Positions 25,051 to 32,331 of a stretch of DNA of 37,107 nt are shown here, in pieces. The DNA is taken from the NCBI GenBank assembly GCA_903644085.1, contig CAHJXE010000001.1, positions 1 to 37,107 on the forward strand, given 5' to 3'. Numbering within the stretch: position 1 is the first letter of the stretch; each line of letters opens with the position of its first letter. Under the pieces are notes generated by a model, which made no database searches, was not told the DNA's origin, and saw only the letters and a program-made list of their open reading frames with translations. The position numbers and the translations under genes are program-made. The DNA is from Hyphomicrobiales bacterium. Lineage in GTDB: Bacteria > Pseudomonadota > Alphaproteobacteria > Rhizobiales > Beijerinckiaceae.

Positions 25051-26037
25051 ATGGCTCGCGAACTCACGATCGCGATTGAGCGATTTCCCATCGCGGGGGT
25101 GTTCACCATCGCGCGCGGCACCCGGACCGAGGCGGTCGTGGTCACCGTAACGCTGCGCGACGGCGCCGCGACGGGGCGGGGCGAAGGCTTCCCGCTCGCG
25201 CGCTACGACGAGGACGCGGAGGGCGTGGCGGCCCTGATCGAGACGCTGCGCGGGCCGCTCGAAGCCGGCATGGACAGGGCCGAGCTGCAAGGCGCGATGC
25301 CGGCGGGCGCCGCCCGCAACGCGGTCGATTGTGCGCTGTGGGACCTCGACGCCAAGCTCACCGGCACGCCGGCCCACGTGCTCGCGGGACTCGACCGCGT
25401 CCGGCCGGTCACGACCGCCTATACGATCAGCCTCGGCGAGCCGGACGTGATGGCGTCCGCCGCCGCGCGCGCTGCGGACCGGCCGATCCTCAAGATCAAG
25501 CTCGGCGGCCCGGGCGGCGATCTCGCGCGCATCGCGGCCGTGCGGGAGGCCGCGCCCGACGCGACGCTGATCGCGGACGCGAACGAGGGCTGGACCGATC
25601 GGAACATCTCCCTCCACCTGCGCGCGTGCGCGGATGCCGGGTTCAGGCTGGTCGAGCAGCCGCTCCCGGCGGGCAAGGACGCGATCCTCGGAACCGTCCC
25701 GCACGACGTGCCGGTCTGCGCGGACGAGAGCGCGCACGATCGCCACGGGCTGGCGGAGCTCGTCGGGCGCTACGACGCGATCAATATCAAGCTCGACAAG
25801 ACGGGTGGCCTGACGGAGGCGCTGGCGCTTGCCGATGAGGCGCAAAAGCTCGGCTTCAAGATCATGGTCGGCTGCATGGTCGGTACCTCGCTCGGCATGG
25901 CGCCGGGCCTCCTCGTCGCGCCGCGCGCGAGCTTCGTCGACCTTGACGGACCGCTCCTGCTGGCGCGCGATCGCGAGAACGGTCTCGTCTACGACGGCAG
26001 CCTTGTGCAGCCTGCTCCATCGTCGCTCTGGGGATGA
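25051..26037 (+). CDS. dgcA: Dipeptide epimerase / N-acetyl-D-Glu racemase-like (enolase superfamily)
   Basis: Mandelate racemase/muconate-lactonising-type enzyme of 328 residues. It has the capping domain N-terminus (ELTIAIERFPIAGVFTIARG) and barrel catalytic residues: KIK at 148-150 (first lysine base), metal ligands Asp176 (IADANEGW), Glu202 (LVEQPL) and Asp225 (CADES), and the second base Lys247 (NIKLDKTGG). This is the L-Ala-D/L-Glu epimerase subgroup, which recycles murein dipeptides. Many alphaproteobacterial members are DgcA, with a neighbouring dgcN for D-glutamate use; no dgcN is in this window, so the exact substrate is open. It is divergent from the mla operon. Confidence 0.85.
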   Translation: MARELTIAIERFPIAGVFTIARGTRTEAVVVTVTLRDGAATGRGEGFPLARYDEDAEGVAALIETLRGPLEAGMDRAELQGAMPAGAARNAVDCALWDLDAKLTGTPAHVLAGLDRVRPVTTAYTISLGEPDVMASAAARAADRPILKIKLGGPGGDLARIAAVREAAPDATLIADANEGWTDRNISLHLRACADAGFRLVEQPLPAGKDAILGTVPHDVPVCADESAHDRHGLAELVGRYDAINIKLDKTGGLTEALALADEAQKLGFKIMVGCMVGTSLGMAPGLLVAPRASFVDLDGPLLLARDRENGLVYDGSLVQPAPSSLWG

Positions 26038-26082
26038 CGGCGGCGATCGTCCCCTCGCGGTCGTCCTGCCCTTGGATTCGAG

Positions 26083-26967
26083 GTGCCGGATGCTACCAAC
26101 ACGACCGAGAACCTCGTCTTGGGCTCTCAGGTGTGGATGTGGGCCGGCATGACGGGTGAGGGCAGGTCGCAGGACGATCGCGATTACAACGCGATGCAGG
26201 CCGCACTTTCCGAGACGGAGCGGGGACGCTGGTTCCTGTCCGAGCATGAGCGCCGGCATCGCGGCCTGGACACCCAGGTCCTCCTCGAGGCGATCGGCCG
26301 GATCGAGTCGGCCTTGGCAGGACGGCCGGTCGTCGGTGAAGCGCCCGAGCGGTCCGGCGAAGAACTGCCCGGGATCGCCCTGATGGTCACGCGGATCGCC
26401 GACGCGCTTACGGATTCGGGGAAGGGCGCGCCGCCGGAGAGCCTGCCCCGGTTGAGCGACATCGCAACCTCCGAGGTGCTCGACGCGACGGAGCGGATCC
26501 AGGAAGCCGCGTGGACGCTCCGCGAGCGGGGCACGGATCCCTCCATCTGCGATCTCCTCGACCAGCGCGCGACGGAGATCTACGCGGCCTGCGCGGTGCA
26601 AGATGGTCTCGCACGGCGGGTCGCCGCGGCGATCGAGCTGGTTCGGTCTCTCGACGAGCGGCTCGGTCGCGAGCAGACGACGGCGGCGCGCAAGGTCGCG
26701 ACCGCGTCGCTCCCCGCGCCGGCTCGGTCCGCGCCGGCGCCGGGATCGTGGCTCGATGCCCCGGCCGTCACGAGGGCGCGGATCGTACCGGAGCCTTCCG
26801 ACGAGGCGGCGGCCTGGCCGCTGACGGCTCCGACACATGACGACGACGCGCAGGACACGCCCGATTCGTCGCCTGTCACACGACCCCCACCGGTCGAGGC
26901 GCGTCTCGCGACGCTCGACGCCGTCGACGCGCTCGACATTCGCGAGAAGCTGCGGCTGTTCACATGA
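26083..26967 (+). CDS. CheZ-like helical protein with altered active site
   Basis: A 294-residue, probably cytoplasmic, mostly helical protein. The GTG at 26083 has GGA six bases before it. An N-terminal block (DYNAMQAALSETERGRWFL, then RRHRGLDTQVLLEAIGRIE) resembles one I recall from uncharacterised Rhizobiales proteins. The middle (about 125-195) has the CheZ core pattern: SEVLDATERIQEAAWTL, then EIYAACAVQDGLARRVAAAI, like the CheZ segment FQDLTGQ. The catalytic Asp is kept (Asp174), but the catalytic Gln position is Arg178. A Pro/Ala-rich linker leads to a C-terminal helix (LDAVDALDIREKLRLF) that may bind a partner. It is probably not an active CheY phosphatase. Its stop overlaps the DMT transporter start by four bases. 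Confidence 0.55.
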   Translation: MPDATNTTENLVLGSQVWMWAGMTGEGRSQDDRDYNAMQAALSETERGRWFLSEHERRHRGLDTQVLLEAIGRIESALAGRPVVGEAPERSGEELPGIALMVTRIADALTDSGKGAPPESLPRLSDIATSEVLDATERIQEAAWTLRERGTDPSICDLLDQRATEIYAACAVQDGLARRVAAAIELVRSLDERLGREQTTAARKVATASLPAPARSAPAPGSWLDAPAVTRARIVPEPSDEAAAWPLTAPTHDDDAQDTPDSSPVTRPPPVEARLATLDAVDALDIREKLRLFT

Positions 26968-28007
26968 GCGCACCCGCGAAGGCCGCTCCAGCCGCCCGCA
27001 TCGCCAGCCAGGACACCGTCGTCCTGACGCGCCTGCGGCCGCCCACGGTGACGGCACTCCCGCCTGAGCCCTTCCCGGACGCGAACCCGCTCACGGGGAT
27101 CATCCTCAAGGTCCTGGCGGCGCTCGCCTTCACGATCATGTCGGCCGGCATCAAGTGGCTAGGGTCGGGCTATCCGGTCGGCGAGATCGTCTTCTTCCGC
27201 TCGGCCTTCGCGCTCGTGCCGCTCCTCGTCTGGCTGTCCTGGAACGGCCGGCTGTTGCGCTCGGTATCGACGTCGAACCTCGGCGGCCACATCGTCCGGG
27301 GCCTGATCGGGAGCTGCGGCATGTTCGCGGGCTTCGCGGCGCTGTCGTACCTGCCGCTGACGGACGCGGTCGCGATCGGCTACGCGTCCCCGCTGATCAC
27401 GGTCGTGCTGGCGGCCGTCTTCCTGCGCGAGACTGTCCGCGTCTATCGCTGGTCGGCGGTCGCGGTCGGGTTCGTGGGCGTGATCATCATGCTCTCGCCC
27501 CATCTCGACCTCGGCGAGCTGGCGGGCTCGTCGCCCGGCGCCGCGATCGGGGCGGGTTTCGGGTTGCTCGGGGCGTCCTGCGCGGCGGCCGCCACGATCC
27601 AGGTCAGGCGTCTCACCGCGACCGAGCGGACGGGCGCGATCGTGCTCTACTTCTCGCTCCTCACCACGTTCTTCGGGCTCGTGACGCTCGCCTTCGGCTG
27701 GACGGTGCCCGGCACGACCGACCTCGCGGTCCTTGTCGGCCTCGGCATCATGGGCGGGATCGGGCAGATTCTGCAGACGCAGAGTTACCGCTACGCCGAC
27801 GCCTCGCTCGTCGCACCCTTCGACTACACGACCATGATCTGGGCGCTGCTGCTCGGCTGGGTGCTGTTCGGCCAGTTGCCGGGCCCGGCCGTGCTGGTCG
27901 GCGGCGCGATCGTGGCGGCGGCCGGGCTCTTCGTGATCTGGCGCGAGCACCGCCTCGGGCTGGTGCGCGCCAAGCACGTCGAGAGTCCAGCGCAGCGCTC
28001 GACCTGA
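26964..28007 (+). CDS. DMT-superfamily transporter (two EamA domains)
   Basis: A 347-residue membrane protein with ten membrane segments in two EamA repeats (about 45-180 and 195-330). Family features include GEIVFFRSAFALVPLL, YLPLTDAVAIGYASPLITVV, FLRE (end of repeat 1) and YRYADASLVAPFDYTTMIWALLLG in repeat 2. Members export or import amino acids, nucleosides or other small metabolites; the substrate cannot be read from sequence. The first 40 residues are a non-conserved Ala/Pro-rich leader. The ATG overlaps the preceding stop (ATGA), so it is translated with the CheZ-like gene; thiD follows after eight bases. Confidence 0.9.
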   Translation: MSAPAKAAPAARIASQDTVVLTRLRPPTVTALPPEPFPDANPLTGIILKVLAALAFTIMSAGIKWLGSGYPVGEIVFFRSAFALVPLLVWLSWNGRLLRSVSTSNLGGHIVRGLIGSCGMFAGFAALSYLPLTDAVAIGYASPLITVVLAAVFLRETVRVYRWSAVAVGFVGVIIMLSPHLDLGELAGSSPGAAIGAGFGLLGASCAAAATIQVRRLTATERTGAIVLYFSLLTTFFGLVTLAFGWTVPGTTDLAVLVGLGIMGGIGQILQTQSYRYADASLVAPFDYTTMIWALLLGWVLFGQLPGPAVLVGGAIVAAAGLFVIWREHRLGLVRAKHVESPAQRST

Positions 28008-28015
28008 GGTCCGGC

Positions 28016-28840
28016 ATGTCTGGACGGGCCATCGTGGCGCTAACGGTCGCGGGGTCCGATTCGGGCGGCGGCGCGGGCATCCAGGCCGACCTGAAGACCT
28101 TCGCGGCGCTCGGCGTCTACGGCGCGTCCGTCGTGACGGCCCTGACGGCGCAGAACACGCGGGGCGTCCAGGGCGTCATGGCGGTCCCGCCCGAGTTCGT
28201 GGCCCGGCAGATGGAGAGCGTGTTCTCCGACCTGGAGGTCCGGGCCGTGAAGATCGGCATGCTCGCGAACGGCGATGTGATCGCGGCGGTCGCCGAGGAG
28301 CTGCGTCGGCACGCGGCAGCCCAGGTGGTGCTCGATCCGGTGATGGTCGCGACCAGCGGCGATCGGCTGATCGCCGAGGACGCGGTCGCGCGCCTACGCG
28401 AGGACCTGCTGCCGCTGGCCGACGTGCTGACCCCCAACCTCCCCGAGGCGGCGGCGCTGCTGGGCGAGCGGGTCGCCGAGGACGAGGCGGAGATGGCCGC
28501 TCAGGCGCGGCGACTCCTCGCGCTCGGCCCCCGCGCGATCCTCCTTAAGGGGGGGCACGCGGACGGTCCGGAGAGTGTCGACCTCCTGGTCGACCGTGAG
28601 GGCGTGCACCGGCTCGCGGCGGAACGCGTCGCAACTCGCAATACGCACGGGACTGGCTGCACCCTGTCTTCCGCGCTGGCGGCGTTCATGGCACGCGGTT
28701 TGTCGCTGCACGATGCGGCGGACGGCGCCAAGGCCTATCTCACGGTCGCGTTGCGGGCGGCGGACGAGGTCGGGGTCGGTCACGGGCACGGGCCCGTTCA
28801 CCACTTTCACGCGTGGTGGGGGCGTGAATCTCACGGGTGA
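28016..28840 (+). CDS. thiD: Hydroxymethylpyrimidine/phosphomethylpyrimidine kinase ThiD
   Basis: Phosphorylates HMP and HMP-P for thiamine diphosphate synthesis. The ATG at 28016 (MSGRAIVALTVAGSDSGGG) gives 274 residues; the frame stays open far upstream inside the DMT gene but that part is antisense-like noise. Key motifs: AGSDSGGGAGIQADLKTFA (substrate site), AVKIGML, VVLDPVMVATSGDRL, LTPNLPEAA and the ATP-binding anion hole NTHGTGCTLSSALAA. The C-terminal HGHGPVHHFHAWW is also typical. No TPP riboswitch is seen upstream; it appears to be read from the DMT transcript, whose product might then carry a thiamine precursor (inference). Confidence 0.95.
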   Translation: MSGRAIVALTVAGSDSGGGAGIQADLKTFAALGVYGASVVTALTAQNTRGVQGVMAVPPEFVARQMESVFSDLEVRAVKIGMLANGDVIAAVAEELRRHAAAQVVLDPVMVATSGDRLIAEDAVARLREDLLPLADVLTPNLPEAAALLGERVAEDEAEMAAQARRLLALGPRAILLKGGHADGPESVDLLVDREGVHRLAAERVATRNTHGTGCTLSSALAAFMARGLSLHDAADGAKAYLTVALRAADEVGVGHGHGPVHHFHAWWGRESHG

Positions 28841-28908
28841 CGCCGCGACGGCCTTGATCTTTCCCCGTTCGGGCGGCCATTTCTGGATCGTGTGTAATGT
28901 GGGGCCGC

Positions 28909-29526
28909 ATGGCGATCGAGGGGCGGGAGCGGACGCGGGAGCTGGAGGCCGGCGCGCAGGTGCTGTCCGGGCAGCTCGGCAAGACCATCCAGCGTCTGCG
29001 CAAGGCTTACAACCTCTCCCTCTCCGAGCTGTCCGAGCAGTCGGGCGTCGCGAAATCGATCATCAGCCAGATCGAGCGCAACGAGACCAACCCGACGCTG
29101 GCGACGATCTGGCGGCTGAGCCAGGCGCTCGACGTCTCGATCGAGCGCGTGCTGGCGAGCGCCGACGAGGGGCCCTTCATCGAGAAGTCGAGCCGGCCCG
29201 ACACGCCGATCCTCGTCTCGGACGACGGGCGGATGAAGCTCGCCATCATCGGCTGGCTGAAGACGGTCGAGTGGCTGCAATGGTACGATGTCGTGTCCGA
29301 ACCGGGCGGCGTGCTCGAATCGGACGCGCACCAGCGCGGCTCGGTCGAGTGCCTGTCGGTCATCGCGGGCGAGTTCGAGGTGGAGATCGGCGGCACCGTT
29401 CAGACGGCGCGGGCCGGCGAGACGCTGCGCTATCGCTGCGACCGCCCGCACGTGGTGCGCTGCACGGCGCCGGAGGGCGGGCACGCCACGATGGTGGTGA
29501 TCATCAAGGCCGCGGTGATGGAGTGA
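28909..29526 (+). CDS. XRE-family HTH regulator with cupin domain
   Basis: A 205-residue transcription regulator. The ATG at 28909 has GGGG upstream; an ATG at 28897 would add four residues. Residues 24-80 form an XRE/Cro helix-turn-helix (GKTIQRLRKAYNLSLSEL, SGVAKSIISQIERNETNP, TIWRLSQAL). Residues 115-200 form a cupin (SVECLSVIAGEFEVEIGG, then AGETLRYRCDRPHVVRC). This layout is common in PuuR/SutR-like regulators that sense amino acids or polyamines through the cupin. The target and ligand are unknown; the neighbouring thiD and transporter are candidates. It meets the cytochrome b561 gene tail-to-tail, three bases apart. Confidence 0.9.
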   Translation: MAIEGRERTRELEAGAQVLSGQLGKTIQRLRKAYNLSLSELSEQSGVAKSIISQIERNETNPTLATIWRLSQALDVSIERVLASADEGPFIEKSSRPDTPILVSDDGRMKLAIIGWLKTVEWLQWYDVVSEPGGVLESDAHQRGSVECLSVIAGEFEVEIGGTVQTARAGETLRYRCDRPHVVRCTAPEGGHATMVVIIKAAVME

Positions 29527-29529
29527 GCG

Positions 29530-30267
29530 TTACGCGAGCGTCCCACCGAACACCTTGATTGTCCCGAGTACGAGGACGATCGCGGCCGCGAGCGACGCGA
29601 TCGCCCGCCACGCGAGATGGGGCGGAGCGTGCATCCCCGCCTCGTCCGCGAAGGGCTCGACGGGCTTGCGGCCGACGATCATCGCGGCAACCACCGGGTC
29701 GTGTTTCACGAACTGGTAGAACAGGTTCACCGCGATGTGGACCGTCGCGAAGATCAGGATGAGCCGGAACGCGCCGTGATGGTAGCGCGACAGCGCGCTC
29801 TGCACCGGCGTCGGGTCGCCGAAATCGAGGTTCGCGAAGGGGCCGCCGACGAGCCCGTTCGAATCGACCGTGAACAGGCCCGCGACCGCCTGCGAGCCGA
29901 CGATCAGAAGAAGCGCGATGATCATCCACGAGCCGAGCGGGTTGTGCCCCAGATAGGGCCGTCCCCGGCCCCGCACGATGGCGTAGCCGTATCCCAGCGC
30001 CGTCCAGGGCCATCGCACCCAGGACGTGAATCGTGACGTCGAGGAACCGACGAACCCCCAGATCAGCCGGAACACGATCAGCACAAGGACCGCGTAACCG
30101 TTCCAGACGTGATAGCGGATCCACGCGTCGCCGAGCCATTGCATGAGCCAGGCATTCGCGACCGCGAGCACGAAGGCCCATTTGAACAGCCGCGTCGGCA
30201 GGTCCCAGGCCGCGACCGTGCGGCCGCGCGGCCGCGTCGACGCGGCCTCCACCAACGCTCCGCTCAC
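29530..30267 (-). CDS. Di-heme cytochrome b561-type membrane protein
   Basis: A 245-residue membrane electron carrier of the cytochrome b561/hydrogenase b-type family. About four core helices are seen plus one C-terminal helix (residues about 222-242). Candidate heme-ligand histidines are in AWIRYHVWNGYAVL, in LSRYHHGAF and in FATVHIAVNLFYQFVKHDP. The N-terminus has VAAWDLPTRLFKWAF (Trp-Asp-Leu-Pro-Thr-Arg, family-typical). The GTG start at 30267 lies seven bases after the c-type cytochrome stop, so the two form an operon: b561 could pass electrons across the membrane to the periplasmic partner. Physiological donor and acceptor are unknown. Confidence 0.88.
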   Translation of the reverse strand: MSGALVEAASTRPRGRTVAAWDLPTRLFKWAFVLAVANAWLMQWLGDAWIRYHVWNGYAVLVLIVFRLIWGFVGSSTSRFTSWVRWPWTALGYGYAIVRGRGRPYLGHNPLGSWMIIALLLIVGSQAVAGLFTVDSNGLVGGPFANLDFGDPTPVQSALSRYHHGAFRLILIFATVHIAVNLFYQFVKHDPVVAAMIVGRKPVEPFADEAGMHAPPHLAWRAIASLAAAIVLVLGTIKVFGGTLA

Positions 30268-30274
30268 GTTCGGA

Positions 30275-30709
30275 TCAGACCTTCTCGCGATAGTTCTGGT
30301 GGCAGCCGCCGCAGGCTTTCGTCAGCCCGCCGAACGCCGTCTTGAAGCCATCGAGTGTCTCGACTGACCCTGCGGCCGCCTTGATTTCGGTGTTCCAGGC
30401 CGCGAAGCGCGCTTCGAAATCGGCTTTGGTCTCCCAGATCTTGGGTGCCGCCGAGGTGCCCCCGCCCTCCTTCGAGTTGTCCGGAAAGAGGCCCGGCATC
30501 TTCTCGGCCGCGTCGCCGTAGGCGCGCAGAACGTCGTGTGCCTTCTGCGGGTCAAACGGCGTCTCGCCCTTGACCAGCTGCGCGCCGAGCGCGCTCGCGC
30601 GGCCGACGCCCTTCATCAGGTTGCGGCGTTCCGTGATCGGGTCGCTCTGCGCGATGACGGCCGTCGTGACCCCGACGAGGGTGGCGATGATCAACACGGG
30701 ACGAAGCAT
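30275..30709 (-). CDS. Class II c-type cytochrome (cytochrome c-556/c' like)
   Basis: A periplasmic four-helix-bundle cytochrome of 144 residues. The signal peptide (1-20, ending VIA) is followed by a mature start QSDPITERRNLM. The heme-binding motif CGGCH (133-137) is at the C-terminus, as in class II. Met32, about the twelfth residue of the mature chain, stands where the sixth ligand lies in c-556, so it may be a low-spin electron carrier and not a gas-binding cytochrome c'. It is the first gene of a pair with the b561 gene. The 89-base gap upstream is AT-richer and may hold its promoter. Confidence 0.9.
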   Translation of the reverse strand: MLRPVLIIATLVGVTTAVIAQSDPITERRNLMKGVGRASALGAQLVKGETPFDPQKAHDVLRAYGDAAEKMPGLFPDNSKEGGGTSAAPKIWETKADFEARFAAWNTEIKAAAGSVETLDGFKTAFGGLTKACGGCHQNYREKV

Positions 30710-30798
30710 GGTCTCTCGCTCCAGTATTCGGCGCGACCGGATGCTACGCGATCGTCTGTCGCGAGACGACTGACTTTTTCACATTATTCCAGAGACGA

Positions 30799-32058
30799 TC
30801 AACTGCGAGCCGGCTCCTTGTGCGTCGGCCGGAACAGCCGGCCGCGCTCGGTGACGAGCACCACGATCACCGTCATGATCCCGAGCCCGAGATAGCCGAG
30901 CGTTAGCGGGTACACCGTCCCGTTGAAGGACTGCCCCACCACCGCGCCGAAGAACGCGCCGACGAGCGTCGTGTAGGAGCCGATGAACGAGGAGGCGGTG
31001 CCCGCGACCGCGCCCAGCGGCTCCATCGCGAGCGCGTTGAAGTTCGGCATGGCGAGGCCCGAGGCGAGCTGCCCGAGGCCCAGCAGCGCCACGAAGGCGA
31101 CGAGCGGAGGCCGCCCGTCATAGGCCAGCGCCAGCGCGCAGAGCGCGACCCCGACGCCCACGAATGCCAGCATGCTCAGATGCGAGATGCGGTGCATGCC
31201 GAGCCGCCGCACGAGCCGGGAGTTGATGAGCGCCGCGAGCCCCATCAGGGCCGCGACCGAGCCGAAGACGATCGGGAAATAGGCCCCGAGGCCGTAGACC
31301 TCGCCCGCGAAGATCTGCTGCGAGGAGCCGACATAGCCCATGATCGAGCCGAACATGCAGCCGACCGCCGTCCCGTAGCCGAGCGCCGGCCGGCAGGTCA
31401 CGGTCGTGCGGATGCCGCCGAGCACGCGGCCCACGGAGGCGGGCATTCGGTACTCGGGGCGCAGCGTCTCGGGCATCCGCATCGCGAACCAGGTGCCGAT
31501 CCCGACGGCGAGCACCAGCATCGAGCCGAAGATCGCGTGCCAGTCGGCGACGAGCAGGATGAGGCCGCCGATCGCGGGCGCGAGGACCGGCACCATGATG
31601 AAGATGATCATCGTGAGCGACATGACCCGCGCCATCTCGCGCCCGGCGTACCGGTCACGCACGATCGCGACCGCGAGCACCCGGCCGGCGCCCGCCCCCG
31701 CACCCTGGATCGCGCGGGCGACGAGGAGCGTGTGGAGTTCGCCGGACAGCATCGCCATGAGAGCGCCGGCGGCATAGATGCCGAGGCCGACGAGCAGCGC
31801 CGGCCGCCGACCGACCACGTCGGAGATGGGTCCGTAGACAAGTTGCGCGACGCCGAACCCCGTCATGTAGACGTAGACCAGGAGTTGAAGCTGGTTCTGA
31901 TCACTCACCCCGAACGCCCGCGCCAGGGCCGGGAAGGCCGGCAACGCGTTGTCGACGCCATACGCGGTGACGCCCATGGTGAGGGCGACCAGCGCGACGA
32001 ACTCGCCGAAGCCCGGCAGCCGCTTGCGCAGGATCTTCGGATCCACGGGGGCGTGCAT
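30799..32058 (-). CDS. MFS drug efflux transporter (Bcr/CflA-like)
   Basis: A 419-residue inner-membrane antiporter with 12 predicted segments. The ATG at 32058 (MHAPVDPKILRK) has AGGA five bases upstream; the frame open to 32244 adds a non-membrane leader without support. Motif A is YGPISDVVGRRPALLVG between TM2 and TM3, and the drug-export motif C-like segment lies in TM5 (MVPVLAPAIGGLI). The region RAIQGAGAGAGRVLAVAIVRD is the Bcr/CflA TM4 pattern. It probably exports drugs or metabolites such as sulfonamides, bicyclomycin or cysteine-like compounds; the substrate is unknown. It is divergent from the protease gene. Confidence 0.88.
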   Translation of the reverse strand: MHAPVDPKILRKRLPGFGEFVALVALTMGVTAYGVDNALPAFPALARAFGVSDQNQLQLLVYVYMTGFGVAQLVYGPISDVVGRRPALLVGLGIYAAGALMAMLSGELHTLLVARAIQGAGAGAGRVLAVAIVRDRYAGREMARVMSLTMIIFIMVPVLAPAIGGLILLVADWHAIFGSMLVLAVGIGTWFAMRMPETLRPEYRMPASVGRVLGGIRTTVTCRPALGYGTAVGCMFGSIMGYVGSSQQIFAGEVYGLGAYFPIVFGSVAALMGLAALINSRLVRRLGMHRISHLSMLAFVGVGVALCALALAYDGRPPLVAFVALLGLGQLASGLAMPNFNALAMEPLGAVAGTASSFIGSYTTLVGAFFGAVVGQSFNGTVYPLTLGYLGLGIMTVIVVLVTERGRLFRPTHKEPARS

Positions 32059-32174
32059 GATGGTCCTGTCCGGGGCTGTGACGGCGAGCCCCGTCTCGAC
32101 GTCGACGCGTCTCTCTCGCCCGCTTCGCCCCGCACGGCAATCGTGGATCGCACATGGCAGGGTCGCGGCCGGCT

Positions 32175-32199
32175 GGATCCGGACCGGCGCGACGACGTT
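32175..32199 (+). promoter_or_regulatory. Weak EcfG-like promoter before the Do-type protease
   Basis: GGATC (32175-32179), 16 bases, CGTT (32196-32199): one mismatch to GGAAC-N16/17-CGTT. It is 132 bases before the protease start, in the 273-base divergent gap 32059-32331, where I see no other supported element. Confidence 0.3.
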
Positions 32200-32331
32200 C
32201 TCCAACCTGACGCAAGTGTAATGCGGACGACAGGACGTCGTCACCCGTCAGGGTCCATCTGTGCATCACGGGATCGGAGCCCGGCGGGGGGTATCCCAGC
32301 GGCGCCGCAAACCTCCCCAGAGGAGATCATC

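Noticed and set aside
24649-27057. 802-codon minus-strand open frame
   Set aside because: Runs antisense through the epimerase and CheZ-like genes, shows no domain, and is Arg-rich as shadow frames are.
28823-28835. CGTGA-ATC-TCACG palindrome
   Set aside because: Lies inside the end of the thiD coding sequence and is short; probably chance.
31180-32331. Upstream extension of the protease frame
   Set aside because: It overlaps the MFS gene antisense, lacks a ribosome site and has a charged low-complexity sequence; the signal peptide begins at 32332.
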